From contig NZ_WHOM01000078.1 of NCBI RefSeq assembly GCF_009739465.1, forward strand, positions 164,120 to 228,119: DNA of 64,000 nt, given 5' to 3'. Every line of letters starts with the position of its first letter. Position 1 is the first letter of the stretch. The position numbers and the translations under genes were made by a program. The notes below the pieces were generated by a model. That model made no database searches. It saw only the letters and a program-made list of their open reading frames with translations, and was not told the origin of the DNA. Shown here piece after piece: positions 50,659-59,465 of the stretch. Source of the stretch: Streptomyces apocyni (GTDB lineage Bacteria; Actinomycetota; Actinomycetes; Streptomycetales; Streptomycetaceae).

Positions 50659-51405
50659 TCAGGAGTCGGTGGGCTGGATGGATATCGCGCCGTTGCCGGT
50701 CGACAAGTTGAGGCTGTGCGCGGCGTCCGGGGCGGTGTCGACGCCTATCTCCTTGCTGCCGTTGCCGGTCTTGGTGGTCACCCGGTAGGTCTCGTTGGGC
50801 ACCCTGAGCGTGACGCTGCCGTTGGACGTCCGGGCCCGGATGTCCTGCGCCTTGGTCGCGGTGAGGTCGACCTTGCCGTTACTCGTGTGCACCCGTATGT
50901 ATTCGCCCGCCAGGCCGCGTCCGGTGACCTTGCCGTTGCCGGACTTCACATCGACGGCGCCGGAGACCGACTTCAGGTTGATGGCGCCGTTGCTGGTGGA
51001 TACCCCCACCGCGCCCACTCTGGACAGGGTGATCTTGCCGTTCGACGTCTCGCCTCGTACCGGGAGTCCGTCGGGCAGCTCCACGGTGTACCGCACCGTG
51101 CAGTCGCGGCCGCAGCCACCCAGTACCAGCACGCCGTCCTCGATCCGGTGGGACGCCCCCTGCGGCTTGTCGCCCCGGTAGTCGATGTCCCGCCGGATGG
51201 TCGCGCCGTCGATGTCGTCACGGCCGCGCAGCTCCACGGAGCCGTTGCCACTGTCGATCCGTACAGAGGTGATCTTGGCGGTGTCCGCCTTCGACACCGT
51301 CCTCTCGTCCTCGAAGGTCTTCCCCGTCACCACGCCGCAGGCGCCAAGTCCGATCACACCCGCCCCGGCGAGCGCTACAGCTGCGAGAACCCGAAGCTGG
51401 CGCAT
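50659..51405 (-). CDS. DUF4097-family beta-repeat lipoprotein
   Basis: A 248-residue protein with GGGGGAGGAATTC before ATG 51405. The signal LRVLAAVALAGAGVIGLGAC ends in a lipobox Cys. The mature part is repeats of 16-20 residues with a TSNGKI/TGNGAI pattern (GETSNGKITLSRVGAVGVST, TSNGSVTLRVPNE), the right-handed beta-helix of DUF4097. Many such proteins sit beside membrane regulators of envelope stress; here there is none. Function unknown. Confidence 0.88.
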   Translation of the reverse strand: MRQLRVLAAVALAGAGVIGLGACGVVTGKTFEDERTVSKADTAKITSVRIDSGNGSVELRGRDDIDGATIRRDIDYRGDKPQGASHRIEDGVLVLGGCGRDCTVRYTVELPDGLPVRGETSNGKITLSRVGAVGVSTSNGAINLKSVSGAVDVKSGNGKVTGRGLAGEYIRVHTSNGKVDLTATKAQDIRARTSNGSVTLRVPNETYRVTTKTGNGSKEIGVDTAPDAAHSLNLSTGNGAISIQPTDS

Positions 51406-51902
51406 GAATTCCTCCCCCTACGACGGAAGTTACGGACCGCCCTGACTGGGATGACCTGCTCCAAGGCTAGGGAGAGTCGCCGCGGCGGGGCATGGGGGAA
51501 ACCCCCGACTTCTCCCTGAGGCCCACCCTGACACCCGGCATCAGGAAGACGTTAAACATTGCCGAGTTCCGGCAATGCGACCAACGTTCACCCGCTGCCA
51601 GAATGAAGCCACGGGGGAAACCGAGGGGGGACACGGGGGAAGAGGGGGGAACCCTGGGGGGACACGGGGGATACGGGGGGATGGGGGGGACACGGGGGAA
51701 GGTCCCGGTGTCGACTACCGGCAACGGTATCGGCACCGGGACTCCTACTGGACCACCTCACCTGCCGCATCCCGGCATCGCCGCTTCCCGCCCCGAATCC
51801 TGGCCGGTCACGGTCGCGATTTGCCCGAGCTGCCGAAGCCCGGCAGTCTTGACGCGTTGCTGACACCGGGAATCAACCCACCGGTGTGCCGAGGGGGAAC
51901 GC
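51406..51902. other. intergenic region with clustered G runs before the PucR gene
   Basis: This 497-base region separates divergent genes. Between 51613 and 51698 lie nine runs of five or more G on the plus strand, separated by short spacers such as AAACCGA and ACAC, a strong G-quadruplex candidate. It lies about 205 bases before the PucR start. TTCCGGCAATGCG and TGCCGAGTTCC near 51560-51580 form a minor repeat. The open frames inside look random (Gly-rich), so no gene is called. Confidence 0.6.
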
Positions 51903-53033
51903 GTGACAGAGCATCAGATACCGACGTCCCGAGCTGGCCGTTCCCGCGAGGGCTCACTCGCGGGCTCATTCGCGGGCTCCGCTGACGGCTCGCTCGACGG
52001 CTATCTGGACGGGTACGCCCAGATTCTCGCCGAGGCCTCCGCCACCGGCAGGCGGCTGACCCGCGACGAACTCGACTCCCGGCGCCGCTTGGGCGAGCAG
52101 GCCGCCGAGGACGGCCACGGGCTGCGCACCCTGCTGCTGAGGCACCTGTCCGCGACCCGCACCACCTGGCCGGGAGCCCCCGGCTCAGCCGACAGCGTGC
52201 TGGCGGCGGTCGAGCAGGCCGTGGACGCCTTCGCCGAGGGGTACGAGCGGGCCCAGCGCATCGCCGTACGCCGCGAGGAGGCGGCCCGCCGCGAGTTCAT
52301 CGACGACCTGCTGCACGGCCGCAGCGACCTGGGCCGACTCGCCGAGCGCGCCGAACGGTTCGGGCTACGGCTCTCCCACGCGCACGCCGTCGCGGTCGCC
52401 ACCGGCCCCGACGCGTACACCGAGACCGACCCGGTCGCCCGTGGCGTGGAAGCGGCGCTGATCAACCGCTTCGGGGACCGCGCCATCATGCTCACCACCA
52501 AGGACGGCCGGCTGATCTGTATCGCCCCCGGTGACCAGGGCAACGTCCTCAACTACTTCGCCAAACAAGCCCACGCCGCCACGGACGGCGGCCAGGTGGC
52601 GATTGGCCGCGCGCATCAGGGGGCCGGGGGCGTCGTCCGCTCCTACGAGGAGGCGCTCGGCTCACTGGACCTGGCTGAACGCCTCGGCCTGGACGCGCCC
52701 GTGCTGTTCGCCGCCGACCTGCTGGTCTACCCCGTGCTGACCCGGGACCGCGAGGCGATGGCCGATCTCGTACGGACCGTGCTCGGACCGCTCCAGCAGG
52801 CGCGCGGCGGCGCCGAGCCACTACTGGACACGCTGGTCGCGTACTTCGACGCGGGGTGCGTGTCGGCCGCCGCTGCCCGCCAACTGACCCTGAGCGTACG
52901 GGCACTGACCTACCGCCTGGAGCGCATCCGCCAGCTCACCGGCTCCAACCCCGCTGACCCACTGCACCGTTACACGCTGCAGACGTCGGTGATCGGGGCC
53001 CGGCTGCTGGACTGGCCCGCGAAGGAACTCTGA
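51903..53033 (+). CDS. PucR-family transcriptional regulator
   Basis: A 376-residue protein from GTG 51903 with GAGGGGGAACGC upstream. The N-terminus has a GlySer repeat (GSLAGSFAGSADGSLDGYLD). A GGDEF-like middle (VAVATGPDAYTETDPVARGV, GGQVAIGRAHQGAGGVVRSY) leads to the C-terminal PucR helix-turn-helix, LVAYFDAGCVSAAAARQLTL then RALTYRLERIRQLTG. This class includes activators of purine catabolism and BldD-like developmental regulators in Streptomyces. Effector unknown. Confidence 0.9.
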   Translation: MTEHQIPTSRAGRSREGSLAGSFAGSADGSLDGYLDGYAQILAEASATGRRLTRDELDSRRRLGEQAAEDGHGLRTLLLRHLSATRTTWPGAPGSADSVLAAVEQAVDAFAEGYERAQRIAVRREEAARREFIDDLLHGRSDLGRLAERAERFGLRLSHAHAVAVATGPDAYTETDPVARGVEAALINRFGDRAIMLTTKDGRLICIAPGDQGNVLNYFAKQAHAATDGGQVAIGRAHQGAGGVVRSYEEALGSLDLAERLGLDAPVLFAADLLVYPVLTRDREAMADLVRTVLGPLQQARGGAEPLLDTLVAYFDAGCVSAAAARQLTLSVRALTYRLERIRQLTGSNPADPLHRYTLQTSVIGARLLDWPAKEL

Positions 53034-53034
53034 G

Positions 53035-53070
53035 GGGATCTCTGAAGGGATCTCTGAAGGGATCTTTCAA
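53035..53070. repeat. 12-bp tandem repeat between converging genes
   Basis: The unit GGGATCTCTGAA repeats at 53035, 53047 and 53059, the last copy altered (GGGATCTTTCAA). It starts two bases after the PucR stop and ends inside the stop region of the convergent TerD-CAP gene. Confidence 0.8.
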
Positions 53071-54356
53071 GCCGACCCGAACAGTTGGGTCCAGTACGTG
53101 CCCGCCCGTCCCCCGCCCGCGAAGCCGATGCCGATGTCGGTGAACTCCGGCTTCAGGATGTTGGCGCGGTGGCCGGGGCTGTTCATCCAGCCTTCGACGA
53201 CTTCGGCGGGAGAGCGCTGACCGCAGGCGATGTTCTCGCCTATCCCCCGGTGCGGGCAGCCCGCGGCGGCGGCGCGGTGCCAGGGCTCGCTGCCGTCGGG
53301 AGCCGTGTGGGCGTAGAAGTCACGGGCGATCATGTCCGCGCTGTGCGCCTGGGCCGCGGCCGTCAGCCGCACCTCGCCGGACAGCGGCCGCAGACCGGCC
53401 CGTGCCCGCTCGGTGTTGGTGAGGGCGACCACCTCGGCGGCGGTCCGCTCCAGTCCGGACGGGGTGAAGGGACTGGCCCACAGCGCCGTCCAGTAGACGT
53501 CGCCGGAGCGGGCGTCCACCACGTGCGCGATCCCGGCGTCGGTGACGGTGGGATCGCGCAGCGGGCGGCGGTTCCGCTCGTCTCCCAGGCAGTAGTCCAG
53601 GAATTCGGCCGGAGTCCGTGGCCCGGAGACGAGATGCTCGGCTATCGACAGGTAGGCGTAGCCCGCGGCGGTGGCGCGCTGGTAGACGGAGGTGCCGTCG
53701 GCGGCCTCCACGCCCAGACTGCCCCGCGCCGCCATGCTCGCCGCGTGCGCCCGCGCGGCGCCGGTCAGCCGGGCGTCCAGCGCTACGGGCGGGGCGCCCG
53801 CCCTGCTTCGTACGGAACTGAGCAGCCCCGCGAGCCCGTCCGGTGCCGCCGACGGCGTCGTCTGCGTCGTCGGCTCCTCCTCCGCCACCTCGATCCCGAA
53901 GTCCCGTGCCACCCCCGCCAGTCCGTCCGCGTACCCGTGCCCCAGCGCGCGCAGCTTCCAGCCCGCACCGCGCCGGTAGACCTCCGCGAGCAGCAGCACC
54001 GTCTCATGCGTCGGCCGAGGCGGCGTGAAGCGCGCGACGAGCCGCCCGCCGCCGCTCACCGACAGCGTCGGCGCGGGCAGGCGCCCCAGCGCCGTACCTG
54101 GATCGGCCGGGCTGACCACCACCGTGACCCGCGTCGCCCCTGGCCTGAGCCTGGCCGGGTCCACGGTGAGGGCGTCGCCCGCGAGACGGGCTCCGGAGGC
54201 CGACGGTTGGTTGTAGAAGACGAAGTCGGCGTCGCCCGCGACCTTGCCGTCATCGCCGGTGACCAGCACCGACAGGTCGTACGGGCCGGGCACGCGCAGC
54301 GTCAACTCACCGCCCGGCAAGGGCAGATTGCCGCCAGCGACCAACTCGCTCACCAT
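53067..54356 (-). CDS. TerD-domain protein fused to two CAP/SCP-like domains
   Basis: A 429-residue protein from ATG 54356, with no signal peptide. The TerD domain (about 1-157) has GPYDLSVLVTGDDGKV, AGDADFVFYNQPS and LLAEVYRRGAGWKLRALGHG. A short linker leads to a first CAP-like domain (about 173-295; ARAHAASMAARG, YLSIAEHLVSG) that lacks the second His. The second CAP domain (about 305-429) is complete: His338, Glu374 in IGENIACG and His396 in WMNSPGHRANIL. CAP domains are normally secreted; fusing them to cytosolic TerD is unusual. It lies 40 bases after the response-regulator gene. Confidence 0.8.
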   Translation of the reverse strand: MVSELVAGGNLPLPGGELTLRVPGPYDLSVLVTGDDGKVAGDADFVFYNQPSASGARLAGDALTVDPARLRPGATRVTVVVSPADPGTALGRLPAPTLSVSGGGRLVARFTPPRPTHETVLLLAEVYRRGAGWKLRALGHGYADGLAGVARDFGIEVAEEEPTTQTTPSAAPDGLAGLLSSVRSRAGAPPVALDARLTGAARAHAASMAARGSLGVEAADGTSVYQRATAAGYAYLSIAEHLVSGPRTPAEFLDYCLGDERNRRPLRDPTVTDAGIAHVVDARSGDVYWTALWASPFTPSGLERTAAEVVALTNTERARAGLRPLSGEVRLTAAAQAHSADMIARDFYAHTAPDGSEPWHRAAAAGCPHRGIGENIACGQRSPAEVVEGWMNSPGHRANILKPEFTDIGIGFAGGGRAGTYWTQLFGSA

Positions 54357-54396
54357 GTCTCATGAACGCCGCACGCCCGCCCTGGGTTCCCGCCGC

Positions 54397-55143
54397 TCAG
54401 CTCGGCTCCGACGGACCGTTCCAGTGGTAGACATTCTCCGGACGTCCCTGGCTGCCGTACCGGGGCCGGCGCTCCGCCAGGTCCTGGTCGGCAAGGTGTT
54501 CCAGGTACCGACGGGTGGTGACCCGGGCCATGCCCAGGCGGCGGCCCGCCTCGGTGGCGGTGATGCCCTGCGGGGAGAGTTCGCGGAGCAGGTCGACCAC
54601 CGCGGCGAGGGTCGGGTTGCTCATCCCCTTCGGAAGCGGGCCGCCGACGCTGCCGCGCAGCGCCCCGAACGCCCGGTCCAGGTCCTGCTGGGCGGCGGTC
54701 CCGCCGTGGTCGAGGAGATGGCCGCGGTACTCGGCGTAGCGCTCCAGCTTGTCGCGGAACGCGGCGAAGCTGAACGGCTTCAGCAGGTACTGCACCACGC
54801 CGTATACGAGCACCGACCGGACCGTGCCCACGTCGCGCGCCGAGGTGACGGCGATGATGTCGGTGAGGTGGCCACGCGCGCGTAGCGTGCGGCAGACGTC
54901 CAGGCCAGTCATGTCCGGCAGGTAGAAGTCCAGCAAGATGACGTCGACGGGGTGCCGGTCAAGGAAGTCCAGCGCCTCCGCGCCCCGGTGCACCACCCCG
55001 GCGGTGGTGAAGCCCGGCACCCGCTCGACGTACTGCGCGTGGGCGTCGGCGATCCGTGGATCGTCTTCGACGATCAGTGTCCTGATCGTGGTTTCCCCAT
55101 TGGGCGGGGTTCTCCCGCCGGTCGGGGTTCTCCCGCTGGTCAT
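54397..55143 (-). CDS. CitB/DcuR-type response regulator
   Basis: About 248 residues from ATG 55143, overlapping the kinase stop by ATGA. The receiver has RTLIVEDDPRIADAHAQYV, phospho-acceptor Asp72 in VILLDFYLPDMTGLDVCR, and YLLKPFSFAAF with the conserved Lys. The C-terminal helix-turn-helix is LSPQGITATEAGRRLGMARV with TTRRYLEHLADQDLAERR. This is the CitB/DcuR class. It should control the dicarboxylate-type transporter upstream and perhaps the TerD-CAP gene downstream. Confidence 0.92.
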   Translation of the reverse strand: MTSGRTPTGGRTPPNGETTIRTLIVEDDPRIADAHAQYVERVPGFTTAGVVHRGAEALDFLDRHPVDVILLDFYLPDMTGLDVCRTLRARGHLTDIIAVTSARDVGTVRSVLVYGVVQYLLKPFSFAAFRDKLERYAEYRGHLLDHGGTAAQQDLDRAFGALRGSVGGPLPKGMSNPTLAAVVDLLRELSPQGITATEAGRRLGMARVTTRRYLEHLADQDLAERRPRYGSQGRPENVYHWNGPSEPS

Positions 55144-56801
55144 AGCTCTCCCTGCTCTCCCTGCTCTCCCTGCTCTCCCTGCTCTCCGTGCTCCCCCGGC
55201 TCTCCCTGCTCTCCCGCGTGCGGGCCCGTGTGCGGGCGCAGCCGTACGGTGAACACCGCGCCGTCGCCCGTCTCTACCTCCACCTCGCCCCCGTAGCGGC
55301 CGATCACCTGCTTGACCAGGGCGAGGCCCAGGCCCTGCCCCCGCGCCCCGGCCGCCGACTTGGTGGTCCAGCCGCGCGAGAAGATGGCGTCCAGGTGCTC
55401 GCTGTCCACTCCGCGCCCGCTGTCGGCCACCCGGACCAGCAGCTCGCCGTCGGGCTCGCCGCGCGCGGTCACCGTGACCTTGCGGGGTGGTTCGGCGGCC
55501 AGCGCCGCGTCGATGGCGTTGTCCACCAGATTGCCCACCAAGGTGACCAGATCGCGGGCCGCGATCGTCGACTCGGCCACCGCGGTGTCCTCGGTGACGA
55601 TCAGCTCGACGCCCTTCTCGGTGGCCTGGGCCGCCTTGCCGAGCAGCAGCGCGGCCAGCGCGGGTTCCTCGACCGCGTCGGTCAGCCGGTCGGCGAGCTG
55701 CTGGGCGGAGGCCAGTTCCACGGTGGCGAACTCGACCGCTCGTTCCGGCTGGCCGAGTTCGACCATCGTGATCACGGTGTGCAGCCGGTTCGCGGACTCG
55801 TGTGCCTGGGCGCGCAGCGCGTCTGTGAAGCCGCGGACCGAGTCCAGTTCCCCGGCGAGCGCTTCCAGTTCGGTGTGGTCGCGCAGCGTGGTGACGGTGC
55901 CAAGGGGGCGGCCGTCCTTCTCGATGCGCTCCTGGTGGGCGACGAGCACCCGGTCTCCGTACACGCACAACTGGTCGTCGGCGGGCTCACCGGAGGCGAG
56001 CAGTCCGTCCAGTGGGGGCCGCAGACCGAGGTCGCCGACCTGGCGGCCCTCGGCGTCGCCGGTGAGGCCGAGCAGTTCGCGCGCCTGGTCGTTGGCGAGT
56101 AGGAGTCTCCCGCGCGGGCTGACGATCACCAGGCCCTCGCGGACGGTGCGCAGTACGGCGTCGTGGTGCTCGTACAGCTGGGTGATCTGCTCGGCGCCGA
56201 GGCCCAGGGTCTGCCGGTCCAGGCGGCGGCTGATCGCGTACGAGCCCGCGGCGGCGAGCAGCAGCGCGGCCAGGGAGAGGTAGGCGACCGGGTACAGGCG
56301 GCGCTGGAGCTCGCTGCCGATCTGGTCCTGGAGGATGCCGATCGAGAGCAGCGCGTCCACCGCGCCGGTGTCGTCGCGGATGGGCACCACGGCACGGACC
56401 GAGGGGCCGAGGGTGCCTTCGTAGCTCTCGGTGAAGGCGCGGCCCGCCACCGCGGGGGCGATGGTGCCGACGAAGGGTTCGCCGACGCGTTCCGGGGTGG
56501 GGTGGGTGTAGCGGGTCCGGTCGAGCGCCATGAAGACGACGAAGTCGGTGCCTGTCGCCTTACGTACAGAGGTGGCGATCGGCTGGAGCGCGGCCGCGGG
56601 GTCGGGGCTTTCCAGGGCGGCGCGGACACCAGGCAGTTCGGCCAGCGCGGAGGCGAGGGTGCGCACCTGGAACTCGGCGTGTGAGCGGGTGTCCCGGCGT
56701 ACTTCCAGGAACACCAGCAGTGCCGCCGTCCCGACCAGCGCCAGGATCACCACAAGCTGCAGGACGAAGAGCTGCCGGGCCAGGCTCATTCGCTTGCGCA
56801 T
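55140..56801 (-). CDS. CitA/DcuS-type sensor histidine kinase
   Basis: A 553-residue kinase from ATG 56801 (MRKRMSLARQLFVLQLVVIL). A first transmembrane helix (about 12-32), an external PAS-like sensor (about 35-170; FVGTIAPAVAGRAFTESY), a second helix (about 172-190), a cytoplasmic PAS (about 215-300), and the phosphoacceptor His334 in ALRAQAHESANRLHTVI. ATPase motifs are LVGNLVDNAIDAALA and ARGQGLGLALVKQVIG. The C-terminus is a GlyGluGln repeat encoded by eight 9-bp repeats. It senses an extracellular carboxylate by analogy. Confidence 0.92.
   Translation of the reverse strand: MRKRMSLARQLFVLQLVVILALVGTAALLVFLEVRRDTRSHAEFQVRTLASALAELPGVRAALESPDPAAALQPIATSVRKATGTDFVVFMALDRTRYTHPTPERVGEPFVGTIAPAVAGRAFTESYEGTLGPSVRAVVPIRDDTGAVDALLSIGILQDQIGSELQRRLYPVAYLSLAALLLAAAGSYAISRRLDRQTLGLGAEQITQLYEHHDAVLRTVREGLVIVSPRGRLLLANDQARELLGLTGDAEGRQVGDLGLRPPLDGLLASGEPADDQLCVYGDRVLVAHQERIEKDGRPLGTVTTLRDHTELEALAGELDSVRGFTDALRAQAHESANRLHTVITMVELGQPERAVEFATVELASAQQLADRLTDAVEEPALAALLLGKAAQATEKGVELIVTEDTAVAESTIAARDLVTLVGNLVDNAIDAALAAEPPRKVTVTARGEPDGELLVRVADSGRGVDSEHLDAIFSRGWTTKSAAGARGQGLGLALVKQVIGRYGGEVEVETGDGAVFTVRLRPHTGPHAGEQGEPGEHGEQGEQGEQGEQGEL
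55146..55217. repeat. 9-bp coding minisatellite at the kinase 3' end
   Basis: CTCTCCCTG and close variants repeat eight times from 55146 to 55217. On the coding strand the unit encodes GlnGlyGlu. It directly precedes the ATGA overlap with the response regulator, so unit gain or loss would keep both genes in frame. Confidence 0.9.
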
Positions 56802-56877
56802 GGGTTGATTCTCGCAGGTCAGGAACGGCGGCACTGAGGACAACGCGGGTACGGGGGAAGTAGCGGGTACGCGCGCG

Positions 56878-58527
56878 TCAGAAGGAGATGCCCAGGGCCC
56901 AGCCACCCAGCAGCATCGTCATCCCCGTGATCAGGACGACGCCGATGAGGTTCAGCCACAGCCCGGCGCGGATCATCTGCGGCATCGTCACATAGCCGGA
57001 GCCGAACACGATGGCGTTCGGCGGAGTGCCGACCGGGAGCATGAAGCTGCAGGTGGCGGCCATCGCGGCGGGCACCATCAGCAGCATCGGGTCGACGCCG
57101 ATGCCGACGGCGACCGCGGCGAGCACCGGCAGGAAGGTGGTGGCCGTAGCGGTGTTACTGGTGAGCTCGGTGAGCATCAGGATGATCAGGGAGACGGTGG
57201 CGACCAGCAGGACGATGGGCAGCGTGCCCAGGCCGTCCATCTTGCCGCCGATCCAGGTGGAGAGCCCGGTGTCCTGCACCGACTTGGCCAGGCAGAGGCC
57301 GCCGCCGAAGAGCAGCAGCACTCCCCAGGGGATGCCGTTCTGCGCGGTCCGCCAGTCCATGGCCGACACGCCCTTCTTGATCGAGACGGGGATCAGGAAG
57401 AGAGCGAGCGCGGCGGCCAGGGCGATGGTGGTGTCGTTGAGGTGCGCCATGAAGGGCAGTACGGAGGTCAGCGCGTCCCATTCGCTGAGCTGGTCCTGGA
57501 AGACCCAGAGCAGCGCGGTGGAGACGAAGACGGTGAGGACGGTCCATTCGCCGCGGGACATCGGGCCCAGCTCGTCCAGCTTCTCCTGGATGACCTGCTT
57601 GCCGCCCATGACGTTGCCGATGCGGGTCGGGTAGGCGAAGCGGGTCAAGAAGAGCCAGGTGATGAGCAGGAAGACCACGGACAGCGGCACCCCGAGCTTC
57701 ATCCAATCAGCGAAGCTGATGTGGATGTTGTAGGTCTCCTCCATGATGCCGGTCATGATCAGGTTGGGCGGGCTGCCAATCAGGGTCGCCAGGCCGCCGA
57801 TGGTGGCGGCGAAGGCGATGCCCAGCATCATGCTGACGGAGAAGTTCTGGGTGTCCTTGTCAGCGGCGAGTGCGGCCACCGGGTCATCCTCGGGGTCCAT
57901 CTCGGGGTCCGCTTCGGAGCCCGCGTCCGCCTCGCCGCCCTCTGCGGAGACGTGCGCGCGCCGGGCCGCGGCGACCATCGCCAGCACACTGACGCCGATC
58001 GGCAGCATCATCATCGTGGTCGCGGTGTTGCTCACCCACATGGACAGGAACCAGGTCGCGGTCATCACGCCGAGCAGCAGCTGCCGCGGCTTGGTGCCGA
58101 TGGCCCGCATGGTGAGCAGCGCGATGCGCTTGTGCAGGTCCCACTTCTGCATGGCCAGCGCGATAACGAAGCCACCCAGGAACAGGAAGACGATCGGATG
58201 GCCGTACGCGGCCGTGGCGTCGCCGATCGGGAAGATGCCCAGCAGAGGCAGCGCGACCAGCGGCACCAGAGAGGTGGCCGCCAGCGGCAGCGCCTCGGTC
58301 ATCCACCAGACGGCGACCAGGATCGCCACAGCGAGCGAGGTGCGGGCCGGGGTGGAGAGTCCAGGGTCGGCCGGGATCAGGAAGTAGACCACCAGGGCGA
58401 GGGCCGGGCCGAGGAGTCGGCCCAACCAGATGCGCTTGTTGGGCAGGTGCTGGTCGTCGGCGCCGGGACGTGGCCCCGCGGATTGTCGCACCTGGCTCTC
58501 GGCTGCCCGCGTCTCCGTGGTTGCCAT
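56878..58527 (-). CDS. DASS/SLC13-family anion (dicarboxylate-type) symporter
   Basis: A 549-residue protein from ATG 58527, with AGGGG six bases upstream. About 12-14 transmembrane helices include SLAVAILVAVWWMTEALPLA, MWVSNTATTMMMLPIGVSVL and TSNTATATTFLPVLAAVAVG, the two SNT motifs that bind substrate and sodium in DASS carriers. A large acidic loop (about 200-225, DPEMDPEDDP) interrupts the core. It is the first gene of a unit with a CitA/DcuS-type kinase. Succinate, malate or citrate uptake is likely. Confidence 0.92.
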   Translation of the reverse strand: MATTETRAAESQVRQSAGPRPGADDQHLPNKRIWLGRLLGPALALVVYFLIPADPGLSTPARTSLAVAILVAVWWMTEALPLAATSLVPLVALPLLGIFPIGDATAAYGHPIVFLFLGGFVIALAMQKWDLHKRIALLTMRAIGTKPRQLLLGVMTATWFLSMWVSNTATTMMMLPIGVSVLAMVAAARRAHVSAEGGEADAGSEADPEMDPEDDPVAALAADKDTQNFSVSMMLGIAFAATIGGLATLIGSPPNLIMTGIMEETYNIHISFADWMKLGVPLSVVFLLITWLFLTRFAYPTRIGNVMGGKQVIQEKLDELGPMSRGEWTVLTVFVSTALLWVFQDQLSEWDALTSVLPFMAHLNDTTIALAAALALFLIPVSIKKGVSAMDWRTAQNGIPWGVLLLFGGGLCLAKSVQDTGLSTWIGGKMDGLGTLPIVLLVATVSLIILMLTELTSNTATATTFLPVLAAVAVGIGVDPMLLMVPAAMAATCSFMLPVGTPPNAIVFGSGYVTMPQMIRAGLWLNLIGVVLITGMTMLLGGWALGISF

Positions 58528-58746
58528 GACCATCCCCTTCGAAACTTCCCGGCCATCTGTCGGAAACCGGTGTGTTCGCTGAATGTGACATGGCCCACCG
58601 AGGGTGTCCCTCTTTTGGTCGTAAGGGTCGAATAAGCGCCCTGACCTGCTGTTTTGCGATCTTCGGAGGCGGCACCGAGTGCCACCGTGAGGCCAGAAGC
58701 TGGGAGTTGGGGAGCTACGTAGTTACGGAGGCGGGGAGGCGGTGCC

Positions 58747-59121
58747 TTACGGCCAGAGCGCCTCGGCCACCGTGATCCCCGCGAACGCCGCGCCAAGCCC
58801 GGCCACCACGCTCGCGGCCACGTTCAGCACGGCGAACAGCCGCGCGCCCGACTCGGCCAGCCGCAACGTCTCGTACGAGAACGTGGAGTACGTGGTCAAC
58901 GCCCCGCACAGGCCGGTGCCAAGCAGCAGCAGTACGTGCGACGACGCGGCGCCCGCCGCTACCGCGCCGGTGATCAGCCCCAGGGCCAGGCACCCGGTGA
59001 CATTGGCGGTGAAGGTGCCCCAGGGGAAGACGGTGTCGTGGCGGGCCTGTACGGCGCGGTCGGTGAGATAGCGCAGAGGCGCGCCGATCGCGCCGCCGAC
59101 GACGACCAGCAACCAGCTCAC
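58747..59121 (-). CDS. crcB: CrcB/Fluc fluoride channel subunit (copy 2)
   Basis: About 124 residues from GTG 59121, which overlaps the DUF190 stop by GTGA. Four transmembrane helices include GGAIGAPLRYLTDRAVQAR, FPWGTFTANVTGCLALGLI and LGTGLCGALTTYSTFSYETL. The GAxxRY, Asn in FTANVTG and TTYSTFS motifs are the fluoride-pore signatures. With the second copy upstream it probably forms a heterodimeric channel. Confidence 0.95.
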   Translation of the reverse strand: MSWLLVVVGGAIGAPLRYLTDRAVQARHDTVFPWGTFTANVTGCLALGLITGAVAAGAASSHVLLLLGTGLCGALTTYSTFSYETLRLAESGARLFAVLNVAASVVAGLGAAFAGITVAEALWP

Positions 59122-59465
59122 TCCTCCCGCCCCACGTAGCGGATCACCTCGCAGTCGTCGAGGATCACCAGGCCCTCCGAGACCAACGCGTCGAGCTGGG
59201 GCAGAAAGGCGCGAACCCGGGCCTCTGTGTCGACGATCAGGATCGCCACCGGCAGGTCCTCGCTCAGCGAGAGCAGCCGCTGGGTGTGCACCAGGGACGA
59301 GGCGCCGAAGCCCTCGATGCCCTTGAAGACACTGGCCCCGGCGAGGCCCGCCTCGCGAGCGCGGTGCACGATCTCGGCGTACAGCGGGCGGTGGTGCCAG
59401 GTGTCGCTTTCGCCGATCAGGATGGTCAGCCGCAGTGCGGTGCCAGTCAGCCGCGTCATGCTCAT
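59118..59465 (-). CDS. DUF190-family protein of the fluoride operon
   Basis: A 115-residue protein. LRLTILIGESDTWHHRPLYA, IVHRAREAGLAGASVFKGIE and GFGASSLVHTQRLLSLSEDL mark DUF190, a PII-like fold usually encoded between the two crcB genes in actinobacteria. Its start overlaps the crcB above it by ATGA and its stop overlaps the one below by GTGA. A regulatory or ligand-sensing role with the fluoride channel is inferred; no biochemical role is established. Confidence 0.92.
   Translation of the reverse strand: MSMTRLTGTALRLTILIGESDTWHHRPLYAEIVHRAREAGLAGASVFKGIEGFGASSLVHTQRLLSLSEDLPVAILIVDTEARVRAFLPQLDALVSEGLVILDDCEVIRYVGREE

Noticed and set aside
51492..51863. Gly-rich coding frame in the G-run region
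   Set aside because: The composition follows the G tracts, no start context supports it, and it has no domain pattern.
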